DNA from: Leishmania infantum JPCM5
Lineage: Eukaryota > Euglenozoa > Kinetoplastea > Trypanosomatida > Trypanosomatidae
Length of the DNA stretch: 64,000 nt
Assembly: GCF_000002875.2 (NCBI RefSeq)
Contig: NC_009390.2
Coordinates: 228,417 to 292,416 of the forward strand
Reading direction: 5' to 3'
In this document: piece after piece, positions 39,228 through 49,185 of the stretch
Numbering within the stretch: position 1 is the stretch's first letter
Layout of the letters: every line of letters begins with the position of its first letter
Translations under genes and position numbers: made by a program
The notes under the pieces: model-generated
Told to the model about the DNA's origin: nothing
The model's database searches: none
The model's input: the letters and a program-made list of their open reading frames with translations, nothing else

Positions 39228-41453
39228 ATGTCGACATCGGACTCGTCTGTGCTGAAGAAGCAGCGCGCAAGGATCGCCTGGCTGGAGGCGTCCCTGGATA
39301 CGAGCATTGTCGCCTACGAGTCTCACCGCAACGCGCTCGAAAACGTCTACGCGTATCTGGCGAAGTGGCAGCAGTCGCCTGGCGAGGGGTGCATCCACAT
39401 TAGCCCAGCAGCGTTAAGTGAGCTGCTGAACGACATCGACGATGTGCTGGAGCAGTGCGCGCTTCGGCTGCAGCCCATAGACGGCGCAACGCCAGCCGCA
39501 GATTCGCCGACGGAGCAAGCACACTCGGAACACTGCTTCAGGGGCGCGCATCTCTATCCTGACAACGCCCGCGGAACGCGTCGGAACAAGGCAGTGCCCG
39601 CCCCACCACAGCAGCAGCCCCAGATGACCTCGCGGTCTGTCTCGGAGCTGTCGAGGGGGAGCCGCCCACGCGGGGCAGAGGACGATCTGCATGAGGCATC
39701 GACGGCGACGACGGAGAGCAGGCAGCACCAACAGCCGAAGCCGGTGTTGCAGTACCGCCCGCTGTCATCGTCACGCTCCCGCACGTCGTCTGTGCTACCG
39801 GCGATGAACGAGAGAGAGGCTGCAGCAGTGCAGCCCGTGTACACGACGAGCGCCGACTCAACGCCGCCGCCGTCGCAGGCGGTGGCCGGCTCGTGGAAGC
39901 CTCAGCCGAGGCCTCGCGCGCAGCCTCGCGACCGGATGGGTGTGGCACTGACGCCGTGGCCCATCATGGACGACAGACAGCAGCCAAGTGGCACCGCAGC
40001 CGGTCCGGTAGATCGCACTCGAAGTGACCCGACGCCGCCGTCGGCCCGCCTGCGAGCGGAGGAGAACCACGATGAGCTGCCCGCACCGCAGTACAGCTCT
40101 TACAAGAGAACCGGGCATCCGCTACTGCCCTCGCCGGAGCGGCGCGCGGCCGCGGAAGAGCTCGCGGAACTCGCGGCGGCCGAGGAGGAAGCAAAGGCGA
40201 GTAGCGCATACCAGCAGTCTTTCGGCGGGTGCAGCCACAGCCGCGAGAGCGAACGCAACTGTGTCAGCGCCGGGCATCGCTGGCCTTCCCCTTCCTCCTC
40301 GCTGACGTCGGCGTCGCATCAGCTGCCGCCCCCACCGCCTCTGCAGGGGGAACAACACGGCCAAAGTTACTGGAGCGAGGAGCAAGACATCCCATATCGT
40401 CGGGGCTCCTCGGCAGCTGGCGAGCACCGCAGCAGCAACACGGGCGCCGGCAGCCACGTCGGCTCGGGCCGCTCTGGCCTGTCTGAGGAGGGCCCATACG
40501 CTGGCATTGCACCAGCAGCCGCGAGTGGGCACCGGGCGGCGGCGGCGGTCACCTCCCACCACTCGCACCCGGCGCCGTCGCACCAGCAAAGCAGCGCCGG
40601 TGGTCGTGCTCTCAGTCGGACATCCAGCACCCTCAGGGGCAGTCCCTCGGATGCCGCGGTGGCAGCCCTGGAGTCGCTATCTTACGCGTCGTCCTGTGCC
40701 CCGCACCGTCCTGGCCAACCACGCGGCGGCGCAGCCGGAGCAGCAGCAATGTACGCAGGCCATCCCGTGGAGGCGTCGCAGGCAGGCAGCCTTGGTCTTG
40801 TCTACACTCCCAGTGTGACGCCACAGCGGGACTCGGACAACGGGGCGGCGGTAACGGCCCCGCAGCAGCTCAGTGAGCGCCGCCGCCTGCGCACTTACAG
40901 CCAGCGGCCCATCGCCCCGAAAACGAACGACAGCAGCCAGGTCGAGTCCACCGTGTATCATCGTCGTACGTTGTCGCCGTCTGCAGGCCGGAAGCCTTTG
41001 CGGGCCGACTCGCCAGAGACGCTGCGCTTTATGGAAAGGGAAGACGCCTTCCTCGAGAAGCAGCGGCAAAAGTTGCTGGGGGAGGAGCACCGCGACCCTC
41101 TCCAACCGCAAAACGACGCTGGCGCCACGCTTTACATCACGGCTAATCCTGGTGGTCAGCCCGTCGCGAACGGCGGCAAGGCTGGCAAGGAGGCGGCGCC
41201 GGAAATGACGGCCGTCGAGGAGCAGCTCATCGCCGAGCACACGATCTTGCGCACGCAGCTCGAAAAGATGCAGATGGAGATGTCCATTGCGGTCGCGCGA
41301 CACCGTGAGCGCGGAAACGAGCAGCGCTACACGCAGCTGAACACGCGCATGAAGCGCGTGATGAAGGACTTGGACAGGGTAGAGTGGGAGCTGCGCGTCG
41401 TGCGCAATATTGATCGCCAGTCCCGCTCACAGTCTCCCGCGAGCGGCATATAG
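39228..41453 (+). CDS. Coiled-coil protein of unknown function
   Basis: 741 residues from ATG at 39228 to TAG. The first 90 residues look helical (KKQRARIAWLEASLDTSIVA, then SELLNDIDDVLEQCALRL). The middle 400 are Ser/Gln/Pro/His-rich and low in complexity. The last 130 form a charged coiled coil (MEREDAFLEKQRQKLLGEEH, AEHTILRTQLEKMQMEM, then MKRVMKDLDRVEWELRVV). A TYSQRPIAPKTNDSSQ segment near residue 560 looks conserved. This head-linker-coil layout is common in cytoskeletal or basal-body proteins of trypanosomatids, but I recognise no named family. The frame is open upstream only to a GTG, and the splice signal supports this ATG. Confidence 0.83.
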   Translation: MSTSDSSVLKKQRARIAWLEASLDTSIVAYESHRNALENVYAYLAKWQQSPGEGCIHISPAALSELLNDIDDVLEQCALRLQPIDGATPAADSPTEQAHSEHCFRGAHLYPDNARGTRRNKAVPAPPQQQPQMTSRSVSELSRGSRPRGAEDDLHEASTATTESRQHQQPKPVLQYRPLSSSRSRTSSVLPAMNEREAAAVQPVYTTSADSTPPPSQAVAGSWKPQPRPRAQPRDRMGVALTPWPIMDDRQQPSGTAAGPVDRTRSDPTPPSARLRAEENHDELPAPQYSSYKRTGHPLLPSPERRAAAEELAELAAAEEEAKASSAYQQSFGGCSHSRESERNCVSAGHRWPSPSSSLTSASHQLPPPPPLQGEQHGQSYWSEEQDIPYRRGSSAAGEHRSSNTGAGSHVGSGRSGLSEEGPYAGIAPAAASGHRAAAAVTSHHSHPAPSHQQSSAGGRALSRTSSTLRGSPSDAAVAALESLSYASSCAPHRPGQPRGGAAGAAAMYAGHPVEASQAGSLGLVYTPSVTPQRDSDNGAAVTAPQQLSERRRLRTYSQRPIAPKTNDSSQVESTVYHRRTLSPSAGRKPLRADSPETLRFMEREDAFLEKQRQKLLGEEHRDPLQPQNDAGATLYITANPGGQPVANGGKAGKEAAPEMTAVEEQLIAEHTILRTQLEKMQMEMSIAVARHRERGNEQRYTQLNTRMKRVMKDLDRVEWELRVVRNIDRQSRSQSPASGI

Positions 41454-42236
41454 ACCCGCAGCTGGGACGCTTGGTGCCGAACGCACCGGCACCGGTAACC
41501 GCTGGGAGAAGGCGAAGGGCGGGCAGAGCCGTGAAGGCGGGTATGATGCTTCTGATGGGGAGGGTGTGGACCGAGTACGGCGACGATGGTGACCGGCACT
41601 GATGCATTATGTGTTATGTGTGTGGGTGTGCACCTTTTTGTCTGCCTCTCTCCCGCTCTCCGCGCATGGGACGCGCGCCTGCGGGCTGAAGGAGCGGGAG
41701 GAGGGGGGGTTACTCACCAGCTCCAGGGACAGCACGTCACATGACATCATACACGCCCGCAGTGAAGTCTCTCTGTGTGCCTCGTACTCTTTTCCAGCCT
41801 TGCTGCTGCTGCTGCTGTTTCTCCAAGAGCGCCCTTTCTCAGGCATGACCCCTTTCTGCACGCCGCATACCCACGCGTCGCCCTGGCCATTGCCGTTGAT
41901 CGGTGGGGTTGTCGTGTCTCCTCCTCTCCGCGCCCACCACCGCCAACGCTCTCTCTGCTGCTCCCGCCCATTGGCATTACTATTATTTCTGCTTGCCTTT
42001 CTCTCTCACTTGCCCCCCTCCCGTGTGTGTGTGTTCGTCTGCGTTTGGGTGTCTTGCGCGTGCGCGCCAAGTCACCGCCTTCCTCATCATCTCCTATGCT
42101 GATGTTCACCACACTCGCCCACACACACGAATGCAGGTTCCTCCTCCTCTTCCCCATCTCTCCTCGTCTTCCGCTTGATCTCCTCTCGAAACATCGTCGC
42201 TGCTTTTCAGTTGTACTCCTCTTCCTCCCTATACAT

Positions 42237-42265
42237 TATATATATATATATATGTGTGTGTGTGT
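42237..42265 (+). repeat. Compound (TA)n(GT)n microsatellite
   Basis: About 8 TA units followed by about 6 GT units. Confidence 0.9.
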
Positions 42266-43190
42266 ATGCATGTGTCTGTATGTGTACGTCTGTGTGTCTG
42301 TGCGTGTGCGTGGATCTTGTTACTGTCTTCTCTTGCTAGCGCTGTCCCCTCCCCCTCCCTCGTCTCTGTTCATGCGTGCGTGTGCGTGACTCGGTGCAAG
42401 TCTGCTTGTGCTGGTGTGCACGGGTCAGCATGCGCGCGCACGCGCGTTCGTTTCTGTCCTCCTGTACGCTTCTGTTTGCAACCTTTAAACCAGATCGACG
42501 CACGCCCTCCACCCCTACCCCATTTCACGCCCCACCCCTCTACTTGGACAGCTTTCGCTGCCTCTCACCGCCACCACCACACCTTTCCTTCAAGCGACGG
42601 GAGTGCCAGACGCTAGTGCTGCTGCTGCTGGTGGTAATGGCAACGCCACACGCGGGGCAGACCTCCTGCGTGTGGCGAGGTCATCCTGGCGGGAAAGGCG
42701 CGCTCTCCCTCGCCCCTCATCGCCCTTCGCGCTTTTCGCGCTGGTGAGCAAGGGATTATCAAAGGACATGATCCGCATCGGTTTTGTTCGTCGCCACGGC
42801 CTCGCCTCGAACCTCATCGTCGCCGTCAGGGTCTCTCTCTTCTTCCCTCCCTCTCTTCCGCACGGCTCTTCGCGCGACTTTTCACCGTCCTCACGCAACT
42901 GCACTGCACCCACAATCCTCCATCGCCCACGCTTTATGCCCCCCCTCCCACGCCCACCCATCCTCAGCTCGCAGCCACGTTGGCTCTCCCGCTATCACCT
43001 GCCTCCTCCTTCGCCCGTCCTGCTCTCTCTTCTGCTTAGCGCTGCGCCTTCCCGTTCGTTCTTCATACATTATTTGCTTGTTGCCCTCCCCTCATCCACG
43101 GCAACCGCACTGGTCCATCACCACCATCACCGTCGTCGTCGTTCACCCGAAGCGGAAGCAGCACTCGGTCTCTCCCGTTCCACGCACTCG

Positions 43191-43233
43191 GCCCTCTCTG
43201 CCCCTCCCCCCTCTCCCCCCTCCCCCGGTGTAG
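43191..43233 (+). promoter_or_regulatory. Probable spliced-leader acceptor for the Vta1 gene
   Basis: A strong C/T tract (43191-43227) then GTGTAG with AG at 43232-43233, about 108 nt before ATG 43342. Confidence 0.5.
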
Positions 43234-43341
43234 CCATCAAGGCGTGACGGAGAGCGGCGCGTATCTGACCCCTGACCTTGTCCCGTGGCTCAGGCCTGGA
43301 AAGACCGACACGCGTGCGCACAGTCGTGTGTGCTGATCAAA

Positions 43342-44436
43342 ATGATGTCCTCTGCAAGTCTCCTGGAGAAGGTGCCCCAGCCATGGGCGGCGCTGGTGCG
43401 GCCATTCCTGCAGCGCTCGCACGAGTTCGAAGACAAGGAGCCGCTCGTGGCGTACTACCTGCGCACGCACGTCGCCTTCCTGTGCATGCGGCAGCGGAGC
43501 AAGGAAGACAAGGAAGGCACTGCCTTCCTCATGACCCTGCTGGACGCGCTGGAGGCGAGCAAGGCGCGCCTCGGTACGCAGCTGCAAGGCGTTGATGGGC
43601 GGACGGTGCTCACCAAGTTTGCGCTCATGCTCTTCGCCCGCGCCGATGACGCGGAGCGGACCGGGAACGCGTCCATGGCGATTGTGCGCCTCTTCTACAC
43701 CGCGTCCGTGCTGTTCGAGGCGACGGCGCAGTTCACCGACGACGGCGCCATGGACTCCGTTGCGGCACAGAAAAGCAAGTACGCCAAGTACATCGCCACC
43801 CGCATGAAGAAGGCACTCGACAAGAATGAACCTTACGTGAGCCCCAACAAGCTGGAGGCTGCGGACGACGATGCGGCGGGCGGTGTCGGCAGCGTGAATG
43901 GCGCGGCCCAGACGAACACGTTCACGACGGCGCCGGCGAGCTGCTTCATGCAGCCGGCATCGCAGCCCACGTCCGTCTCCAACCGGGCGCCAGCGCCAAG
44001 CACCGCGCACGAAAACTTACCTGCTCCACCGTATACGCCTCCACCGGCGACGCAGAAGCTTGACACACCGCCGCCACCGTACACACAGGACGCCGACACT
44101 CAGGGACGAAGCAAGACACCAGTGCAGCCGTCCCTCATGAATAACATGTACGCGCCACCGCAGCCTCAGCACCCATCACAGCAGCAGCAGCGGCTCTCCA
44201 CCAGCTCGGCGGTGCCGAGCCTCCCGCCGCAGTCATCCTCCGCGCAGCAGCGGTACGCGGCTTCGCCGAGCGCCAGCGGCGGCGTCGGTGCGACCGGATT
44301 CAAGCCCTCTGTGGACCAGATGATCGACGCCCAGAAATTGGCCAGCCAGGCAGTGAGTGCGCTGCAGTTCTATGATTACGAAAATGCGAAGCAGCAACTG
44401 GTGGCGTCGCTGCGGGTGCTGAACGGGGTCCAGTGA
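43342..44436 (+). CDS. VTA1: Vta1/LIP5 homologue (ESCRT, Vps4 activator)
   Basis: 364 residues from ATG at 43342 (a second ATG follows directly) to TGA. The N-terminal 165 residues match the tandem MIT module of Vta1/LIP5: KEPLVAYYLRTHVAFLCMRQ, LMTLLDALEASKARLG, VRLFYTASVLFEATAQF, then KYAKYIATRMKKALDKNEP. The middle is Pro/Gln/Ser-rich with repeated PPYT-like text. The last 50 residues (DQMIDAQKLASQAVSALQFY, then ENAKQQLVASLRVL) match the short C-terminal VSL domain that binds and stimulates the Vps4 ATPase. Known homologues help disassemble ESCRT-III at endosomes. Length is close to yeast Vta1 (330) and human LIP5 (307). Domain order is intact, so a working Vps4 cofactor at multivesicular bodies is likely. 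Confidence 0.9.
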   Translation: MMSSASLLEKVPQPWAALVRPFLQRSHEFEDKEPLVAYYLRTHVAFLCMRQRSKEDKEGTAFLMTLLDALEASKARLGTQLQGVDGRTVLTKFALMLFARADDAERTGNASMAIVRLFYTASVLFEATAQFTDDGAMDSVAAQKSKYAKYIATRMKKALDKNEPYVSPNKLEAADDDAAGGVGSVNGAAQTNTFTTAPASCFMQPASQPTSVSNRAPAPSTAHENLPAPPYTPPPATQKLDTPPPPYTQDADTQGRSKTPVQPSLMNNMYAPPQPQHPSQQQQRLSTSSAVPSLPPQSSSAQQRYAASPSASGGVGATGFKPSVDQMIDAQKLASQAVSALQFYDYENAKQQLVASLRVLNGVQ

Positions 44437-45640
44437 TGGCGACGACGATGGTCATCCTCAAGATGGCGGTGCTTCGCTCTGCAGGATGAAGCTGGTGGAG
44501 CACGAAAGGAAAGAAAGCAAGTGCGAAACGGCAGATGCGAGGGTATGGAGGATCACACAGCCTGAAGAGCCCCTACGCAGTGTAGCCGACACTCTCCCAC
44601 GCAGCTTCTCCCTACTCCACATCGTGTGCCCTCTTTTCGTCTGCTGTGGCCGTATCCCGGCAGCGTGGCGCGCCTACATGTACGCGCGCACTCGTTCTTG
44701 TGGGTGTGGAGGTGATGTTGCTCACCTGGCAGACGAAAGGAAACACGACAGGGGAGAGAGAGGGGGGAGGCGGGCGGCGGCGACGCGGATGGCGTGTGCA
44801 TGTGTCTGCGCCCTCGCTGTCCCCGTCCTGGTGTTGCATCCATTCTCGCGTTACTAGTGTTCCAATGGCGTGTCCATGGACTTCGCATTCGCTTCTATTT
44901 TGGTTGTTGTTGACGGAAATGTGTCCAAGTAGGTGAGTCGGTGGGTAGGCGCGTACTAGGCCGGGTGCCGGTGCGTGAAAGCCCGCTGGCATCTCGAGAA
45001 TATCCCTCTCCCGCTCTGGCTTTCCCAGCACCACCGCCACACAAACACATACGCTTCTCTTCTTCATCGCCCCTCTGGCGAGTCGTTCGCCCGCGTGCAT
45101 AGGCCCGGCGTGCGTGTGTGGTGCGTGCATCACCAAGGTGTGTCACGGGCGCGCGACTCCACGGACCACAACAAAAGTGTTTACGCTCGTGCCTTCAGTG
45201 GCACGGATAATAGCAACGGATAAGAGACGTCCTGTCCGCCCACCTGCTTAGGGCGTGTGCCACCCGTATGGGCGCCAAGCCCAAGGCAGGCGCCGGTGCA
45301 CGCCGACACAAGCTGCGAAAAGGGGCGCGGCGCCGTTCCAGCCCATGGCACCTCCCCTCGTCTTTCACTGATACCCATCGTGCTCCCTCCCCCCGCCTCT
45401 GCCTCTGCCTCTGCCTCTCGCGATCTGTGCACCGTCCTCCACACGCAAGCATCTGTGCAACGCCGCATACGCAAGCAAACAAGTCTAACAACAGAGACAC
45501 GGTACAGCGCCGGCTGAGGCGATCACCATCACAGCCGAGTGGAAGCGGCGCAGAGAAGGCGTTGCACTCCCACACGCCCGCACGCGTGCAGAGGGTTCAG
45601 CTCAAGTGGAAGGGAGGGACAAGCGTCCAACGGCATCGTC
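44437..45640. other. Spacer between Vta1 and TYW1 genes
   Basis: About 1.2 kb, with a GCCTCT repeat (45395-45418). No gene supported. Confidence 0.65.
45371..45449 (+). promoter_or_regulatory. Probable spliced-leader acceptor for TYW1, containing a (GCCTCT)n repeat
   Basis: A pyrimidine-rich region including four GCCTCT units (45395-45418) is followed by AG at 45448-45449, giving a 5' UTR of about 190 nt. Confidence 0.4.
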
Positions 45641-48115
45641 ATGATAACCTTTTTGCTTCAGCTTTTCGCCAGCCTTGGGCTGCCGCTCGTGGCGTTTCTT
45701 CTCTACAGCCATCTCGCCGACTCAGTCCACACACGCGGCAACGTCGCTGGAGGCGATGCTGGCGCCGTGGACGACGCCATCATCTTCAGCCAACGGGTGC
45801 GGGCGGAGCTGGAGCAGCTCGATGTGGCCTCCGCGCCTCCCTCAGCAGCGCCGGCGCAGTCTCCGCCGCCGGCACGCATGACGCCCTCACCGGCAGTGGC
45901 GGTGCCACCAGCCCCCGTGGCAGCTGAGATCTTGATTGCCTACGCAACGCAGTCGAAGAACTCGCTGGCGCTGGCGCACAAACTGTTCTCACTCATCACG
46001 GCACAGCTGCAGACAGCATCGCCGGCAGCAGCTGAAGATGTCATCTGCCCGCTCGTGCGGGTGATGGAGATGCGTGAAGAAGAAGTAGGCATCAAGAACG
46101 TGTGCCGCGTCGACACGCTGCTGGAGCAGAACCAGTACGCACTCATCATCTTCATCGCCAGTACGTATACGGACGGCGTCGCGCCGCCGCGGTCACAGGC
46201 GTTCGAGGCGATGCTGAAAGACGCCTTCGAGGACCACCGTATCCCGCGCAACACTCTCGGCCGCAAGCGCTTCGCCGTCTTCGGTCTCGGTGACATCGCA
46301 TACGGCGAGGAGCGCTTTAACGCCTTCGCCAAGAACCTGCACGAGTGGTGCCGCGGCCTCGGCGCACCGCCGTTCGTGGTCCCGCCGGTGTACGCGACGG
46401 AGGCGAAGACGCAGTCGCTCTTCCGCATCTTCTCCACGGCGCTGCTGAAGTGGGTGAGTCGCGCCACCTTCCACACGGACGGCACGGTGACCGTCAAGAA
46501 GAAGTCCGAGATGGTAGCGACCAGTCCTGCGGCTGCCAGTGCCACGGAAGCGCGCAGCTGCAAGGGTGGTAGCGCCACCGTCGCGACAGCGAACACCTCC
46601 ATCATCTCCGCCGCGGCAGGGGGCACGTGCGGGAAGGAGGGTGGACCTTGTGCGTGCCAGCAGTCGTCGCAGCAGCTCTGCGGCAGCAGAGCCGGTGGAG
46701 ACGGCGATGATGGCTGCGCGTGCCGCAAGGCAGACACGATTGCCGACGGCGTTGCCGTCAGCAAGAGCGACGACGATGACGACGACAGCAACGCGGAAAA
46801 CGACGGCATGGACGATGTTGAGGACCTTGTGTGGGACGGCACCGACGACGCCGACTTCGACCTCAGCAAGGACCCGAGCGAGCTGCCCGAGCTGCTCTAC
46901 CCGAAGCTGCGCCAGAACCTGGAGAAGCAAGGGTACCGCCTCGTCGGCTCCCACTCGGGCGTGAAACTGTGCCGGTGGACCAAGTCGATGCTGCGTGGTC
47001 GGGGCGGGTGCTACAAGCACACCTTCTACAACATCAACTCCTCCCAGTGTATGGAGATGACGCCGAGCCTGGCGTGTGCGAACAAGTGCGTTTTTTGTTG
47101 GCGCCATCACACGAACCCCATCTCGCGCCACTTTCGATGGAAGCAGGACCCGCCGGAGCTGCTCATCGCGCAAGGGATGGCAGGACACTACCAGATGATC
47201 AAGCAGATGCGCGGTGTCCCGGGCGTGACACCGGAGCGGCTGGCCATGGCCATGCAGATCCGCCACTGCGCCCTCTCCCTCGTGGGTGAGCCCATCATGT
47301 ACCCGCAGATCAACGGCTTCTGTGAGCTGCTGCACCAGCACCGTATCTCCTCCTTCATGGTGACGAACGCGCAGTTCCCGGAGCAGCTGCGGAACTTGAA
47401 GCCGGTCGTGCAGCTGTACCTTTCCATCGACGCCCCAACACCCGAGGAGCTGAAGCGGATCGATCGGCCGCTCTTCGAGGACTACTGGGATCGCTGCCTC
47501 AGCTGCGTGAAGGAGCTGGCGAGGAAGCAGCAGCGCACCGTGTTCCGGCTGACGCTGGTGAACCAGTACAACACTGAGAACGTGAAGGCGTACGCGGACC
47601 TTGTCGAGATGGGGCAGCCTGACTTCATTGAGGTGAAGGGCGTCACGTACTGCGGCACAAGCAGCAACAGCACGCTGAACATGAAAGACAACGTGCCGCG
47701 GCATGACGAAGTGGTCGGCTTCTGCAAGGCGCTCTGCGCCGAGATGGCGAGCCGGCACCCACACTACCGCACCCCGCAGATGGACAAGGAAGAGGAAGGC
47801 GGCGGCGACGTGATTGTCATCCCGGCCGAGGAGCGCAACCGCCCATATCACGTAGCGTGCGAGCACGAGCACAGCTGCTGCGTCCTCATCGCACTCGACA
47901 AGTTCTTCTTCGATGGTCACTGGCACACCTGGATCGACTACGAGCGCTTCTACGACCTGGTTGAGTCGGGGCGCACGGACTTCACCTCGCTAGACTACGC
48001 CGCCGTGACGCCGACCTGGGCCACGTACAACTCAAAGGAGAAGGGCTTTGACCCCGAACAGACACGCGTGGTGCGCAAGAACGCGCGACCGACAACAGTG
48101 ACGGCCAGCTGCTAG
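45641..48115 (+). CDS. TYW1: TYW1, tRNA 4-demethylwyosine synthase (long form)
   Basis: 824 residues from ATG at 45641; upstream the frame is open only via GTG. A hydrophobic N-terminus (MITFLLQLFASLGLPLVAFL) suggests a membrane anchor. A flavodoxin-like domain lies at about 97-270 (ILIAYATQSKNSLALAHKLF, FIASTYTDGVAPP, FAVFGLGDIAYGEERFNAFA). An Asp-rich linker follows, then the radical-SAM core with GSHSGVKLCRWTKSMLRGRG and the 4Fe-4S ligands C479-x3-C483-x2-C486 in CANKCVFCWRHHTNPISRHF, then LSLVGEPIMYPQINGF and a TYW1-type C-terminus. The enzyme converts m1G37 of tRNA-Phe to imG-14 with pyruvate, the second step to wybutosine. Trypanosomatids have a long cytosolic and a short mitochondrial TYW1; this is the long type. 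A cysteine-rich insertion sits near residues 325-365. Confidence 0.95.
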   Translation: MITFLLQLFASLGLPLVAFLLYSHLADSVHTRGNVAGGDAGAVDDAIIFSQRVRAELEQLDVASAPPSAAPAQSPPPARMTPSPAVAVPPAPVAAEILIAYATQSKNSLALAHKLFSLITAQLQTASPAAAEDVICPLVRVMEMREEEVGIKNVCRVDTLLEQNQYALIIFIASTYTDGVAPPRSQAFEAMLKDAFEDHRIPRNTLGRKRFAVFGLGDIAYGEERFNAFAKNLHEWCRGLGAPPFVVPPVYATEAKTQSLFRIFSTALLKWVSRATFHTDGTVTVKKKSEMVATSPAAASATEARSCKGGSATVATANTSIISAAAGGTCGKEGGPCACQQSSQQLCGSRAGGDGDDGCACRKADTIADGVAVSKSDDDDDDSNAENDGMDDVEDLVWDGTDDADFDLSKDPSELPELLYPKLRQNLEKQGYRLVGSHSGVKLCRWTKSMLRGRGGCYKHTFYNINSSQCMEMTPSLACANKCVFCWRHHTNPISRHFRWKQDPPELLIAQGMAGHYQMIKQMRGVPGVTPERLAMAMQIRHCALSLVGEPIMYPQINGFCELLHQHRISSFMVTNAQFPEQLRNLKPVVQLYLSIDAPTPEELKRIDRPLFEDYWDRCLSCVKELARKQQRTVFRLTLVNQYNTENVKAYADLVEMGQPDFIEVKGVTYCGTSSNSTLNMKDNVPRHDEVVGFCKALCAEMASRHPHYRTPQMDKEEEGGGDVIVIPAEERNRPYHVACEHEHSCCVLIALDKFFFDGHWHTWIDYERFYDLVESGRTDFTSLDYAAVTPTWATYNSKEKGFDPEQTRVVRKNARPTTVTASC

Positions 48116-48948
48116 TCGCGCAGGCTGCAGCAGAGCTGGCGTATAACGATCGTGGACGCGCATGATGCGGGCACGTGAGGACGGTGCCTTTCCTGCACAC
48201 TTGCCTCAGTGCCCTTGCCTGTCTGACGCTTCGCCTAAGTCCTTAATTCGATGAGCGTGCCCTCGTGCACCTTTGCCAAACACGCAGCGCGAGGCGTCGC
48301 AGGATGCCCGCACACCTGCTCATCGCTCGAGCGCGCGCCACTGTCCGATACGGTCCGCCAAAGGGAAAGCGTCGTGGAGGTCGAGGAAGAGGGGGAGGGG
48401 GAAGGGTTTAAGAAGAGCTGCGGCGCGTCTCTTCCAACGGTCGTGTCGGATGAGGCGGCTGTGGCTGCAACACTTCGCTCATGTAAATCGCGCCCCTCCC
48501 CTCCCTATCGCTCTACATCTTTCGCCGCCTCGAGCGGGGCGGAGCACGCGCGTGTGCCGGGCTGCGTGAGTGTGTGTGTGGGGGGGAGAGGGGTTGCTCA
48601 GCCTTGCACTCTTTTCCCCTCCGCCCTGCCTCCCATGGCGCACACCCATCTTCACGTGCGCGCACGCTGCTGATCTTCTCCGCTTTCGCGCGGGTGTGCC
48701 GGTCGATCTCTCTCTCTCTCTCGCTTGGCTCGCGTACAAGGAGCCCGATGCACCCATGCGCAGTGGCCCTTGGACTCGGTGCCTTGTTGCTGTTGGGCAC
48801 ATCTTTTCCCCACCCCAACCACGCACGCATGCACGTACGCCCCAACCACGCGCGATTGCGTTGTGTACCCATCGATGCACCCTCTTGTCGCCATATCTGC
48901 ACGGCCGGATGTCGTCATCACGCCGACCGCACGCACATGAGGCCCATC

Positions 48949-48971
48949 GTATATATAATATATATATATAT
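48949..48971 (+). repeat. (TA)n microsatellite
   Basis: Interrupted TA repeat followed by TATG units. Confidence 0.9.
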
Positions 48972-49009
48972 CATATACGTATGTATGTATCTCCTCTGGT
49001 GACCCCGTC

Positions 49010-49077
49010 ATCATCATCTTCTCCGCCTCTTGCCTTCGCCCCGCTTTGCCCGTGTTGTCGTCGTTGGTGTCTGACAG
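49010..49077 (+). promoter_or_regulatory. Probable spliced-leader acceptor for the kinesin gene
   Basis: A T/C-rich tract (49010-49070) is followed by AG at 49076-49077. A later CAG at 49181-49183 would leave only 2 nt before the ATG and is less likely. Confidence 0.4.
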
Positions 49078-49185
49078 CGCCCCATCCGCACCGTCACCGC
49101 CCGTGACACACTTGAGGGTTGTGTGCCCAACCCCCCCCCCACACACACACACCACACCACCCACTCGCGGTGTTCCACGGCAGAA

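Larger units (their letters stand above)
41454..43341. other. Spacer between coiled-coil and Vta1 genes
   Basis: About 1.9 kb, C/T-rich with a TA/GT microsatellite (42237-42265) and the acceptor tract of the next gene. No gene supported. Confidence 0.65.
48116..49185. other. Spacer between TYW1 and kinesin genes
   Basis: About 1.1 kb, with a TA microsatellite (48949-48971), C-runs and a CA repeat near 49131-49150. No gene supported. Confidence 0.65.

Noticed and set aside
42603..43247. 214-codon plus-strand frame before the Vta1 gene
   Set aside because: Pro/Ser/Leu-rich reading of C/T tracts, overlaps the acceptor tract of the Vta1 gene, no motif.
46193..47926. 577-codon minus-strand frame
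   Set aside because: Lies wholly within the well-supported TYW1 gene; high third-position GC keeps antisense frames open.
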